Positions 55,666 to 64,000 of a DNA stretch of 64,000 nt are shown here, piece after piece; position 1 is the stretch's first letter; each line of letters begins with the position of its first letter. The position numbers and the translations under genes are program-made. Source of the DNA: Pseudomonas baetica (GTDB lineage Bacteria; Pseudomonadota; Gammaproteobacteria; Pseudomonadales; Pseudomonadaceae); NCBI RefSeq assembly GCF_019733355.1, contig NZ_JAIHLQ010000032.1, positions 1 through 64,000 on the forward strand. The letters are read 5' to 3'. The notes under the pieces were generated by a model. The model made no database searches. It worked only from the letters and a program-made list of their open reading frames with translations, and was not told where the DNA came from.

Positions 55666-56967
55666 TTATTGCAAAGTGTGTTGCTCGATGAACTCCATCG
55701 GCTGCAATCCTTCGCGGCTTACCAGTCGATTCAACTCGACCCGGGGCAAACGAACGGCCAGCAGACTGATGCCTTCTTCGTCGTGTTCTTCTTTCTGCAC
55801 CGCACCGAGCTCAAAGAACTGCGCACGCAGTCGAGCGAATCGCTGCGGCAAGCGCAAGGTCCCCACAAACAAATCACTGCCGAGCAACTCGGCAATGGCT
55901 TGCTCAAGCAACTCCAGACCACTACCGTCCCGTGCCGACAACCAGACCCGTTGCGGTTTGCCATCGGCATCGCGCTGGATCTGCGGCTCAACACCCTCAA
56001 GCAAATCGAGTTTGTTGTATACCTCAAGGATCGGCAAGTCTTGCGCCCCGATCTCACCCAGCACCACCATCACCTGCTCTATCTGCAACATGCGATCCGG
56101 CTCGGCCGCATCGATCACATGCAACAGCAAATCAGAGTTGCTCGACTCTTCGAGCGTAGACCGAAATGCTTCGACCAGCTTGTGGGGCAAGTGACGTATG
56201 AAACCCACAGTGTCGGCCAGAACGATCGGCCCCAGGTCGTCCAGTTCCAGACGGCGCAAGGTCGGATCCAGCGTGGCAAACAACTGGTCAGCCGCGTACA
56301 CGTCGGATTTCGTCACGTTATTGAAGAGCGTCGATTTACCGGCGTTGGTATACCCCACCAATGAGACGGTAGGAATATCCGCACGCGATCGGCCGCGTCG
56401 CGATTGCTCGCGCTGGCTGCGTACTTTTTCCAGCCGGCCCTTGATCTGTCGCAGGCGAACCCGCAGCAGACGGCGGTCGGTTTCCAATTGGGTTTCACCC
56501 GGACCACGCATGCCGATACCACCACCTTGACGTTCAAGGTGAGTCCAGCCACGGACCAGGCGGGTGCTCATGTGGTCAAGCTGGGCCAGTTCGACCTGGA
56601 GCTTGCCTTCATGGGTACGGGCGCGCTGGGCGAAAATATCGAGAATCAGACCGGTACGGTCGATCACGCGACACTCGAAAACACGTTCGAGGTTACGTTC
56701 CTGACTGGGCGTGAGGATGTGATTGAAAATCACCAGATCGGCCTTTTCGGCATGAACCAGGTCGCGTAGTTCCTCAACCTTGCCGCTGCCAATCAGGAAT
56801 TTGGCGGTTGGCCGATGACGCGGCACGTTAAAAAACGCAACGGTCTCGGCGCCCGCCGAATTAGCCAGTTCCTGAAACTCCTGCGGATCTTCGCGCGCCT
56901 CAGGGTCCTGTCCATCCAAGTGAACGAGGATCACTCGCTCACCACCACCGTGGCGCTCAAAGAACAA
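55666..56967 (-). CDS. hflX: ribosome-associated GTPase HflX
   Basis: 433-residue GTPase that binds the 50S subunit and splits or rescues stalled 70S ribosomes under stress. The N-terminal HflX domain (GSGKVEELRDLVHAEKADLV) and the glycine-rich linker (RQGGGIGMRGPGETQLETDR) precede the G domain with G1 GYTNAGKSTLFN, G3 DTVGFI and G4 NKLDL. The start is the non-standard TTG 56967, with GGAG six bases upstream; the family N-terminus MFFERHGGGERVILVHLD fits this start. Confidence 0.95.
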   Translation of the reverse strand: MFFERHGGGERVILVHLDGQDPEAREDPQEFQELANSAGAETVAFFNVPRHRPTAKFLIGSGKVEELRDLVHAEKADLVIFNHILTPSQERNLERVFECRVIDRTGLILDIFAQRARTHEGKLQVELAQLDHMSTRLVRGWTHLERQGGGIGMRGPGETQLETDRRLLRVRLRQIKGRLEKVRSQREQSRRGRSRADIPTVSLVGYTNAGKSTLFNNVTKSDVYAADQLFATLDPTLRRLELDDLGPIVLADTVGFIRHLPHKLVEAFRSTLEESSNSDLLLHVIDAAEPDRMLQIEQVMVVLGEIGAQDLPILEVYNKLDLLEGVEPQIQRDADGKPQRVWLSARDGSGLELLEQAIAELLGSDLFVGTLRLPQRFARLRAQFFELGAVQKEEHDEEGISLLAVRLPRVELNRLVSREGLQPMEFIEQHTLQ

Positions 56968-56979
56968 AGGAGACTCCTA

Positions 56980-57240
56980 TCAGGCGTTACCTGGCTCAGC
57001 ATCACCTGCTTCGGATTCGGTTGCGCTAGGCAGACGAATTGGACGAACCGGCACTACTGTCGAGATAGCGTGTTTGTAAACCATCTGGCTGACGGTGTTT
57101 TTCAGCAGGATCACGAACTGGTCGAACGACTCGATCGTGCCTTGCAGTTTGATACCGTTGACCAGGTAGATGGAAACCCCAACTTTCTCTTTACGTAAAG
57201 TATTCAAGTAAGGGTCTTGTAGCGAATGCCCTTTTGACAT
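56980..57240 (-). CDS. hfq: RNA chaperone Hfq
   Basis: 86-residue Sm-like hexamer subunit that pairs small RNAs with mRNAs. The Sm motifs are intact (LQDPYLNTLRKEKVGVSIYL and the YKHAIST distal/proximal-site region), and a short disordered tail follows (ESEAGDAEPGNA). AAAGGAG precedes ATG 57240. It lies between miaA and hflX, as in the E. coli superoperon. Confidence 0.97.
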   Translation of the reverse strand: MSKGHSLQDPYLNTLRKEKVGVSIYLVNGIKLQGTIESFDQFVILLKNTVSQMVYKHAISTVVPVRPIRLPSATESEAGDAEPGNA

Positions 57241-57335
57241 GTGCCGCACTCCTTTAAGGATTCAATAATAAAAAATAGGTAATTCAGATGGCTTTGGCCG
57301 TCACACCCCCAAGGATAGACGGCAATTGCAAGGAC

Positions 57336-58307
57336 TCAGCTCAATATGGAGATGGTCCCAAGGTATTTCAAGGCGCGTGGCAGATTGTCGCAATCAAGAC
57401 TGTCCAGCCAGTGTAAATCTTCCCAGCTGCGCAGCCAGGTGAACTGGCGCTTGGCCAACTGGCGCGTGGCGATGACACCGCGCTCCTGCATTTCGGCCAA
57501 CGTCAGCTTGCCATCCAGATAATCCCAGACTTGGCGGTAGCCTACCGCACGTATAGACGGCAACCCTGAATGCAGGTCACTTCTTTTACGCAGGGCTACG
57601 ACCTCGTCAATGAACCCCTGTTCCAACATATTTGTGAATCTTTGTTTAATACGCTCATGCAATACCTGGCGATTTGCCGGGGCAATGGCCAAGTTTGCGA
57701 CAGTATAGGGCAATTGTTGCTGTCCAGAAGCTGATGCTTCAGTACTTTGCACAGATTGTTGCTGGCGAAGGGCAGTCATGCTCTGACCACTGACCCGATA
57801 AACTTCCAGCGCCCGACTCAAGCGTTGCGGATCGTTCGGATGAATACGCGCCGCAGACACCGGATCAATGATCGCCAATTGATCGTGCAGGGCTTGCCAG
57901 CCAAGGCGTGCAGCCTCTTCTTCGATCTGTGCGCGAACTTCGGGATCCGCTGCCGGCATATCCGCCAACCCTTCAACCAAAGCCTTGTAATAGAGCATCG
58001 TGCCGCCGACCAGCAGCGGAATTTTTCCGCGCGCGGTGATTTCGGCCATAGCTTGCAGGGCATCGCGACGGAAATCCGCAGCCGAATAGGCTTCAGCCGG
58101 GTCGAGAATGTCGATCAAACGATGCGGAAATTCGGCCAGCAGCTCTTTCGAGGGCTTGGCCGTGCCAATGTCCATGCCTCGATAGACCAGCGCGGAATCG
58201 ACGCTGACCAGCTCGCACGGCAGCACCTTGGTCAATTCGATGGCCAGGTCGGTCTTGCCCGCAGCGGTCGGGCCCATCAGGAAAATCGCTGGAGGAAGCT
58301 GCTTCAT
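57336..58307 (-). CDS. miaA: tRNA dimethylallyltransferase MiaA
   Basis: 323-residue enzyme that adds a dimethylallyl group to A37 of tRNAs reading UNN codons. The P-loop GPTAAGKTDLA is near the N-terminus, followed by DSALVYRGMDIGTAKP and VGGTMLYYKALVEGLADMP, the substrate-binding signatures, and RQLAKRQFTWLRSW near the end. The ATG at 58307 shares one base with the mutL stop; the reading to 58382 adds a spurious leader. Confidence 0.96.
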   Translation of the reverse strand: MKQLPPAIFLMGPTAAGKTDLAIELTKVLPCELVSVDSALVYRGMDIGTAKPSKELLAEFPHRLIDILDPAEAYSAADFRRDALQAMAEITARGKIPLLVGGTMLYYKALVEGLADMPAADPEVRAQIEEEAARLGWQALHDQLAIIDPVSAARIHPNDPQRLSRALEVYRVSGQSMTALRQQQSVQSTEASASGQQQLPYTVANLAIAPANRQVLHERIKQRFTNMLEQGFIDEVVALRKRSDLHSGLPSIRAVGYRQVWDYLDGKLTLAEMQERGVIATRQLAKRQFTWLRSWEDLHWLDSLDCDNLPRALKYLGTISILS

Positions 58308-60217
58308 CAACGACCGCGCAGGAACAGTTTGTCCAGATCGTCCAGGCCCAATTGGGTCCAGGTCGGCCGGCCATGGTTGCATTGACCGCTGCGCTCAGTG
58401 TTTTCCATGTCACGTAGCAGGCCGTTCATTTCGGGCAAGGCAAGGCGCCGGTTGGCGCGGATCGCGCCGTGGCAGGCCATGGTGCCGAGCAGTTCGTTCA
58501 AGTGCGCCTGAATCCGGTCGCTGGTGCCGTATTCCATCAGATCCGACAGCACATCGCCGACCAAACGGTTGGCTTCAGCCTGTTTCAGCAAGGCCGGAAT
58601 CTGCCGAATCGCCAGAGTTTCCGGGCCCAGGCGCTGCAACTCAAAGCCCAGACGCTGGAACCACGCAGCATGCTCTTCGGCACAGTCGGCTTCGCGCTGA
58701 CTGACCGCCAGCGACTCCGGCACCAGCAACGGTTGGCCGCTAAGACCTTCGCTGGCCATGGCAATTTTAAGGCGCTCGTACATGATCCGCTCGTGAGCGG
58801 CATGCATGTCCACCAGTACCAGGCCTTGGGCGTTCTCGGACAAGATATAGATGCCCTTGAGCTGCGCCAGCGCGTAACCGAGCGGCGGAATGTCTTCCTG
58901 TCCGGCGGGCAGCGCGTTGGCATTCGCTTCAGGCAGCGGCGCGAAAAACTCCCGATAGGCGGCCTGAGCCTCGGCGGCCGGCGGCATCGCAGATTGCGGG
59001 CGTGGCGTGTATTGATACTGATAAGCGCCGCCCGCGCTGGCGCCAGAGGAGGCATTGAGCGTCGGTTGCGCCTGCGGTTGCTCGAGCAGCGCATTGGCCG
59101 CCAGGCGCATTTCGCCCTGCGGGCCGAACTCACCGGCATCAAGGCCCGTTGGCCTGACCACGGCAGTGGTGACGGAGCCGGCAAGTTGGTCTTCCGGACG
59201 CACATCGCCCAAAGCACGGTGCAGCGTGCCGTAGAGGAAGTCATGCACCATGCGTCCATCACGAAAGCGCACTTCGTGCTTGGTCGGGTGCACGTTGACG
59301 TCCACCGCCGCGGGATCGACCTCGAAAAACAGCGCAAAGGTCGGATGACGGCCGTTGAACAGCACATCGCGATACGCCTGACGCACAGCGTGGGCCACCA
59401 GTTTGTCGCGCACCGCACGACCATTCACGAAGAAATACTGCAAATCTGCCTGGCTTCGGTTGAAAGTCGGCAACCCGACCCAGCCCCACAGGTGCAAACC
59501 GTTGCGCTCGATCTCGATCGGCAACGCCTGCTCAAGGAAACCAGAACCACAGATGGCCGCCACACGCCGTGCGCGGGCCGCGTCATCATGGGCTTCGTGC
59601 AGGCTGAGAATGGTCTTGCCGTTGTGGCGCAGATGGAAAGCCACGTCGAAACGCGCCAGCGCCAGGCGCTTGATCACTTCTTGCAGATGATCGAATTCGG
59701 TTTTTTCAGTCTTGAGGAATTTGCGCCGCGCCGGGGTATTGAAGAACAGGTCACGCACTTCCACCGACGTACCGACCGGGTGTGCCGCCGGCTGAACCCG
59801 AGGCGCCATGTCCCGGCCTTCGGTTTCGACCTGCCAGGCCTGATCGGCATCACGGGTGCGTGAGGTCAGGGTCAGACGCGCGACAGAGCTGATCGATGCC
59901 AGCGCCTCACCGCGAAAGCCCAGGCTCATGACCTGTTCGAGGTCTTCAAGATTGCGGATCTTGCTGGTGGCGTGACGGGCCAGAGCCAACGGCAGATCAT
60001 CGGCAGAAATGCCGTTGCCATCATCACGCACTCGCAGCAATTTGACGCCGCCCTGCTCGACATCGACGTCGATGCGCTTGGCACCAGAATCGAGGCTGTT
60101 TTCCAACAGCTCCTTAATGACCGAAGCCGGACGCTCAACCACCTCACCAGCGGCGATCTGGTTCGCCAGCCGTGGACTGAGCAGCTCGATGCGGGCTGCG
60201 CTCAACTCCTGATTCAT
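58307..60217 (-). CDS. mutL: DNA mismatch repair protein MutL
   Basis: 636 residues. The N-terminal GHKL ATPase has the motifs ELLENSLDSGAKRIDV, DDGNGI and GFRGEALASISSV. A variable linker (around residues 335-440) leads to the C-terminal dimerisation domain. That domain carries DMHAAHERIMYE, matching the DQHAX2EX4E endonuclease motif found in MutL of Pseudomonas but missing from E. coli, so a nicking activity is likely. It couples MutS recognition to strand incision. The start overlaps the amidase stop by four bases. Confidence 0.96.
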   Translation of the reverse strand: MNQELSAARIELLSPRLANQIAAGEVVERPASVIKELLENSLDSGAKRIDVDVEQGGVKLLRVRDDGNGISADDLPLALARHATSKIRNLEDLEQVMSLGFRGEALASISSVARLTLTSRTRDADQAWQVETEGRDMAPRVQPAAHPVGTSVEVRDLFFNTPARRKFLKTEKTEFDHLQEVIKRLALARFDVAFHLRHNGKTILSLHEAHDDAARARRVAAICGSGFLEQALPIEIERNGLHLWGWVGLPTFNRSQADLQYFFVNGRAVRDKLVAHAVRQAYRDVLFNGRHPTFALFFEVDPAAVDVNVHPTKHEVRFRDGRMVHDFLYGTLHRALGDVRPEDQLAGSVTTAVVRPTGLDAGEFGPQGEMRLAANALLEQPQAQPTLNASSGASAGGAYQYQYTPRPQSAMPPAAEAQAAYREFFAPLPEANANALPAGQEDIPPLGYALAQLKGIYILSENAQGLVLVDMHAAHERIMYERLKIAMASEGLSGQPLLVPESLAVSQREADCAEEHAAWFQRLGFELQRLGPETLAIRQIPALLKQAEANRLVGDVLSDLMEYGTSDRIQAHLNELLGTMACHGAIRANRRLALPEMNGLLRDMENTERSGQCNHGRPTWTQLGLDDLDKLFLRGR

Positions 60218-61644
60218 TCTTTGGACGCCAGTTCGGTGCCAGGAATGGTCAAGTGCTGACCAACCTTCAGTTCATCGCTTTTCAAATTGTTGACATTGCG
60301 CAACGTGACTGGCGACACCTGATAACGCACGGCGATCATGGAGAGCGTTTCACCCGGACTTACCCGGTGATCCCGAGGTCCTTTGGCGATTTTCCCCGAA
60401 TCACGCAGCCAGGCAATGTAAGTTCCCGGCGGCGGGTTCTGCTGGAAGAACTGGCGTACGCCACTGCTGATCGACCGTGCCAACGCCTGCTGGTGGCTCG
60501 ATGCAGCAAGCTTCGAGGCTTCGTTGGCATTGGAGATGAAGCCGGTTTCAACCAAAATCGACGGAATGTCCGGCGACTTCAACACCATAAACCCGGCCTG
60601 CTCGACGCGCTGTTTGTGCAACGGTGTAACACGCCCGATGTTGGTCAGGACTTTCTGGCCGACGTTGAGGCTGGAGGTCAGCGACGCGGTCATCGACAGA
60701 TCGAGCAGCACACCTGCCAGCATGCGGTCCTTGTCGTCAAGGCTGACGTTACCGGCACCACCGATCAGATCGGAACGGTTTTCGCTGTCGGCCAGCCAAC
60801 GGGCGGTCTCCGACGTAGCACCGCGATCAGACAGGGCAAACACCGAAGCACCAAAGGCTGCCGCGGAGGGCGCAGCGTCGGCGTGGATCGAAACGAACAG
60901 GTCGGCGCCCTTCTTGCGGGCGATTTCGGTACGACCACGTAACGGGATGAAATAGTCGCCGGTGCGGGTCAATTCGGCACGGAAGCCTTTCATGCCGTTG
61001 ACCTGACGTTGCAATTCGCGGGCGATCTGCAATACCACGTCTTTCTCACGCTGACCGCGCGAACCGGATGCTCCCGGGTCTTCGCCGCCGTGGCCGGCAT
61101 CAATCACCACAATAATGTCGCGCTTGCCGGCTGGAGCTGGCGGTAACTTGATTTCGGGCTTTGTCGGGGTGACTGGCACCGCCGGTACGGTGGCCACCGA
61201 TGGCGTTGGTGCTGGCGGCGGCGCGGCGTCGGCCGGGTTATCGAACAAGTCGACCACCAGACGGTTGCCATACTGCGCATTCGGCGCCAGCGAGAAGCTT
61301 TTCGGGGTGACGGCTTTCTTCAGGTCGACAACCACACGCAGGTCGGTCGGCGTGCGCTGGGCCGAGCGTATCGCTGTGATCGGCGTGTTTGCAGTCTGTG
61401 CATTCAACGGCGCACCTAACGTGGCGCCATTGATGTCGATTACCAACCGGTCCGGGGCGGTCAGGGTGAAGACACTGTGCTGCACCGGGCCGCTCAGGTC
61501 GAAAACCAGTCGCGTGTTGTCCGGCGCCCGCCACAGGCGCACGCTGTTGACCTTTGAGTCGGCCACAGCGTTGACGGTTACTGCCATCAACAACAGTCCA
61601 GCGGCAGCCACCAACGCGCGAAAGCGCATACCTAACCCCATCAT
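60214..61644 (-). CDS. amiB: N-acetylmuramoyl-L-alanine amidase (AmiB/AmiC type)
   Basis: 476-residue exported cell-wall hydrolase used in daughter-cell separation. Order: signal peptide (FRALVAAAGLLLMAVTVNAVA), AMIN domain (around residues 35-130), Pro-rich linker, zinc-dependent Amidase_3 domain (VIDAGHGGEDPGASGSRG around residue 183; FVSIHADAAPS; LVETGFISN) and a C-terminal LysM domain (HRVSPGETLSMIAVRYQVSP). Three ATGs occur at 61644, 61641 and 61629, and the sequence does not settle which is used. Linked to tsaE and mutL, as in most gammaproteobacteria. Confidence 0.93.
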   Translation of the reverse strand: MMGLGMRFRALVAAAGLLLMAVTVNAVADSKVNSVRLWRAPDNTRLVFDLSGPVQHSVFTLTAPDRLVIDINGATLGAPLNAQTANTPITAIRSAQRTPTDLRVVVDLKKAVTPKSFSLAPNAQYGNRLVVDLFDNPADAAPPPAPTPSVATVPAVPVTPTKPEIKLPPAPAGKRDIIVVIDAGHGGEDPGASGSRGQREKDVVLQIARELQRQVNGMKGFRAELTRTGDYFIPLRGRTEIARKKGADLFVSIHADAAPSAAAFGASVFALSDRGATSETARWLADSENRSDLIGGAGNVSLDDKDRMLAGVLLDLSMTASLTSSLNVGQKVLTNIGRVTPLHKQRVEQAGFMVLKSPDIPSILVETGFISNANEASKLAASSHQQALARSISSGVRQFFQQNPPPGTYIAWLRDSGKIAKGPRDHRVSPGETLSMIAVRYQVSPVTLRNVNNLKSDELKVGQHLTIPGTELASKE

Positions 61645-62115
61645 TTAATTGGATTCCAATGCCAAAGCGGCACACCAAGCCTCGCCACGCGAGCCTTGGG
61701 ATAAAATTTTCAGCGAACGCCCGCTGTCTTGCGGGCTAATGGTAATGGTCAGGTCCGGCTTTGGCAAAAAGCCTGCACCTTTATCGGGCCACTCGATCAG
61801 GCACAGGGCATCGTCCTCGAAGTAATCGCGAATGCCGAGGAACTCCAGCTCTTCCGGATCGACCAGTCGATACAAGTCGAAGTGGAAGGCGCGGATGTCC
61901 CCCATCTCGTACGGTTCGACCAATGTGAAGGTCGGACTTTTTACAGCCCCGACATGCCCCAACCCACGAATAATCCCCCGGGACAGGGTCGTTTTGCCCA
62001 TTCCCAGATTGCCCTCAAGAAAAATCAGGCCATGGCCTTGGGTAACGCGGGCGATCCGTGCGCCAAAGTCGCTCATGGCCTGTTCATCGGCCAGGTACAG
62101 GGTTACTTCAGACAC
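61645..62115 (-). CDS. tsaE: tRNA threonylcarbamoyladenosine biosynthesis ATPase TsaE
   Basis: 156-residue P-loop ATPase that works with TsaB and TsaD to make t6A37 in ANN-reading tRNAs. Walker A GNLGMGKTTLSRGII is near residue 36, followed by VKSPTFTLVEPYE, HFDLYRLVDPEELEFLGI and LIEWPDKG, all family signatures. It overlaps the end of the nnr gene by 13 bases and abuts the amidase gene. Confidence 0.95.
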   Translation of the reverse strand: MSEVTLYLADEQAMSDFGARIARVTQGHGLIFLEGNLGMGKTTLSRGIIRGLGHVGAVKSPTFTLVEPYEMGDIRAFHFDLYRLVDPEELEFLGIRDYFEDDALCLIEWPDKGAGFLPKPDLTITISPQDSGRSLKILSQGSRGEAWCAALALESN

Positions 62116-63602
62116 GGTGCAAGCTCCTCCAACAACTGACGAATGGCTGGAATCAGATCACTGGCCGCCAGCCCACGGCCCAATTTTCCTTGTTGCGCCC
62201 CGGCGTTGGCGTGCAGCCAGACCGCCAGGCAGGCGGCATCGAAACCGCCCATGCCTTGCGCCAGCAACGCGCCGGTCAAACCTGCCAGCACATCGCCGAG
62301 TCCGGCAGTGGCCATGGCCGGATGCCCCTGGTGACACAACGCCAGACGTCCATCGGGGTGCGCGATCAGGCTGCCAGCACCTTTGAGCACCACCACTGCG
62401 GTGTATTTTTTGCTCAATGCCAGCGCTGCTGCGGGGCGGTCGGCCTGCACCTGGGCGGTGCTGATTCCCAGCAACCGTGCAGCTTCGCCGGGATGCGGAG
62501 TGATCACGCAATCCTTGGGCAGACTGACGAAACCTCTCGCCAGCAGATTCAGCGCGTCCGCATCCCATACTTGCGGTAACGGCGCATTGGCGGCGGCTGA
62601 CAATAACGCCCGGCCCCAACTCGCCTGTCCAAGCCCCGGCCCTACGACCAGCGTCGACGCCTTTTCCAGCAAGCCCATCAATTGATTGGCCGAAGAAACG
62701 CCGAGCGCCATGACTTCAGGAACGCGGGTCAGCGCCGCCGGCACATGCTCGGGGCGCGTCGCCAACGACACCATACCCGCGCCGCTGCGCAAAGCACTTT
62801 CACTGCTGAGCAGAATCGCCCCACCAAAGCCATGATCGCCGCCAACCAACAGCAAATGCCCGAAGCAACCCTTATGAGATGTCGGCTCGCGAGGGGCCAG
62901 TAGCGCAAGATTAGCTACGTTGAGGCGCCGGGCACGGACAGCAATGTCACTGTAGATTTCAGCCGTGGCCTGCAGATCGTTGAACACCCACTTGCCGACA
63001 TGATCCGCCGCGCCGCCCGTGAACAGCCCCACTTTCAAGCCAATAAACGTCACCGTGAGATCGGCACGCACGGCAACACCCAGCACTCGCCCGGTATCAG
63101 CACACAATCCCGAAGGAATATCGACCGCCGTTACAGGCAAGCCACTGGTGTTGATCGCATTGATGGCAGAGGCATAAGGCTCACGCACTTCGCCATTCAA
63201 ACCCGTGCCCAGCAAGGCATCGACAACCACTCCGCGCAACTCGCGCCGGGCACTCCAGCCCTGCACAACGACACTCTCGGCCAAAGCCTCGGCGTGCGCC
63301 TGTGCTGCGTCACCCTGCAAGCGTTGTGGGTCGCCGACCGCCAACACCTGCACCGTCCAACCGGCCCGACGCGCCAAGGCAGCGACCAGATAACCGTCGC
63401 CGGCGTTGTTGCCATGGCCGCAAAGTACTGTCAGCTCGCTGGCGGTGGGCCACTGCCGAACCAGCGAACGCCAGGTCGCATGCGCCGCGCGTTGCATCAA
63501 TTCGAAGCCCGGTGTGCCGGCAGCGATCAGCCGAGCATCGAGTTCGCGCAACTGTGCGGCGCCATACAGCGCGTCGGGTAATTGATCTTTCGTATGCGGC
63601 AT
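62103..63602 (-). CDS. nnr: bifunctional NAD(P)H-hydrate epimerase / ADP-dependent dehydratase
   Basis: 499-residue repair enzyme that epimerises and dehydrates damaged NAD(P)H hydrates. The N-terminal YjeF-type epimerase domain (residues 1-215; CGHGNNAGDGYLVAALARRAG, VDALLGTGLNGEV) is fused to a C-terminal ribokinase-like dehydratase (VVGPGLGQ, LTPHPGEAARLLG-like run, ATAGLGDVLAGLTGALLAQG). The ATG at 63602 has GGAG upstream; the extension to 63860 overlaps queG. A minus-strand TATAAT at 63631-63636 may be its -10 box. Confidence 0.95.
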   Translation of the reverse strand: MPHTKDQLPDALYGAAQLRELDARLIAAGTPGFELMQRAAHATWRSLVRQWPTASELTVLCGHGNNAGDGYLVAALARRAGWTVQVLAVGDPQRLQGDAAQAHAEALAESVVVQGWSARRELRGVVVDALLGTGLNGEVREPYASAINAINTSGLPVTAVDIPSGLCADTGRVLGVAVRADLTVTFIGLKVGLFTGGAADHVGKWVFNDLQATAEIYSDIAVRARRLNVANLALLAPREPTSHKGCFGHLLLVGGDHGFGGAILLSSESALRSGAGMVSLATRPEHVPAALTRVPEVMALGVSSANQLMGLLEKASTLVVGPGLGQASWGRALLSAAANAPLPQVWDADALNLLARGFVSLPKDCVITPHPGEAARLLGISTAQVQADRPAAALALSKKYTAVVVLKGAGSLIAHPDGRLALCHQGHPAMATAGLGDVLAGLTGALLAQGMGGFDAACLAVWLHANAGAQQGKLGRGLAASDLIPAIRQLLEELAPCLK

Positions 63603-63665
63603 GCGTCTTCGGGCTCCGATGTCTGGCAGAATTATACGCACCTCAGCTCCGGTTTCTCTCGCCTC

Positions 63666-64000
63666 ATGTCCGCCATTACCACAGACCTGCCCGCCCTCGC
63701 CCAATCCATCAAGGAATGGGGCCGCGAGTTGGGCTTCCAACAAGTCGGCATCAGCGGCCTGAACCTGGCCGAGCATGAGCAGCACCTGCAGCGCTGGCTC
63801 GAAGCCGGCTACCACGGCGAAATGGACTACATGGGCGCCCACGGCAGCAAACGCTCGCACCCCGAAGAGCTGGTACCGGGCACTTTACGCGTGGTTTCCC
63901 TGCGCATGGACTACCTGCCGGGCGATACCGAGATGGCCAAACGTCTGGCCCAACCGGAGAAAGCCTACGTGTCGCGTTATGCCTTGGGCCGCGATTACCA
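63666..64000 (+). CDS. queG: epoxyqueuosine reductase QueG, 5' part
   Basis: The first 111 or so residues, open to the window edge. The start matches QueG: an N-terminal helix (LAQSIKEWGRELGFQQVGIS), then HLQRWLEAGYHGEMDYMGAH and the SLRMDYLPGD run, ending near YVSRYALGRDY. QueG reduces epoxyqueuosine to queuosine in tRNA with cobalamin and two Fe4S4 clusters; the cluster cysteines lie beyond this window. It is divergent from nnr across 63 bases, as in other pseudomonads. Confidence 0.93.
   Translation, partial: MSAITTDLPALAQSIKEWGRELGFQQVGISGLNLAEHEQHLQRWLEAGYHGEMDYMGAHGSKRSHPEELVPGTLRVVSLRMDYLPGDTEMAKRLAQPEKAYVSRYALGRDY

Noticed and set aside
54439..56364. 641-codon plus-strand open frame across hflK and hflX
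   Set aside because: Spans two well-recognised minus-strand genes and their gap; no ribosome site.

Overview
The window looks like chromosomal DNA from a Pseudomonas of the P. fluorescens group. Three things suggest this: GC-rich codon use; many 'GTGGGAGC…GCTCGCGA' REP/REPIN palindromes between genes; and the blocks rpsF-rpsR-DUF2232-rplI-dnaB, queG | nnr-tsaE-amiB-mutL-miaA-hfq-hflX-hflK-hflC, and amaA/amaB/LysR. No rRNA, CRISPR array, insertion sequence, prophage or replication origin was found. The right edge cuts queG.

Layout. 0-3.3 kb: an AGE-family sugar epimerase/isomerase, a CDF metal exporter and an SDR oxidoreductase. 3.3-4.0 kb: a gene-free stretch carrying a cluster of DnaA-box-like 9-mers and a REPIN. 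4.0-9.2 kb: a branched-chain amino acid ABC transporter (livK, then livH-M-G-F, with a REP hairpin between livK and livH). 9.5-13.6 kb: amaA, amaB and a divergent LysR regulator, predicted to act in lysine/pipecolate catabolism. 13.6-16.7 kb: an HTH regulator divergent from an AGCS sodium/alanine symporter, followed by two overlapping small genes, the first of which needs a -1 frameshift at a U UUU UUA heptamer. 16.7-20.6 kb: pncB-nadE (NAD synthesis), azurin, a 29-codon mini-ORF, a LOG-family enzyme and a small basic protein. 20.7-27.5 kb: a three-gene operon of two transglutaminase-like proteins and a circularly permuted ATP-grasp/alpha-E protein. 27.8-30.2 kb: a YgiQ-type radical SAM protein.

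30.4-37.9 kb is the most unusual region. Two large tandem genes share an N-terminal module. The second adds three leucine-rich-repeat cassettes and a C-terminal NEL-type E3 ubiquitin ligase domain with a CxD catalytic motif, an effector architecture aimed at eukaryotic hosts. The first ends in an unrelated C-terminus of unknown function. No secretion genes are nearby.

37.9-45.2 kb: dnaB, rplI, a DUF2232 membrane protein, rpsR, rpsF, rlmB and rnr (replication, translation, RNA decay). 45.3-45.8 kb: two identical tRNA-Leu(CAG) genes, each with its own promoter and terminator. 45.9-48.5 kb: an iron-type ABC binding protein and a fused permease behind a candidate Fur site, with no ATPase gene. 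48.6-53.2 kb: a chemoreceptor, purA and hisZ. 53.5-63.6 kb: the conserved superoperon hflC-hflK-hflX-hfq-miaA-mutL-amiB-tsaE-nnr. 63.7 kb to the end: the start of queG on the opposite strand.

Starts were moved inward where a ribosome-binding site or the expected family N-terminus supports it; each change is explained in its entry. All calls come from reading the sequence and recalled family knowledge; no database search was run.
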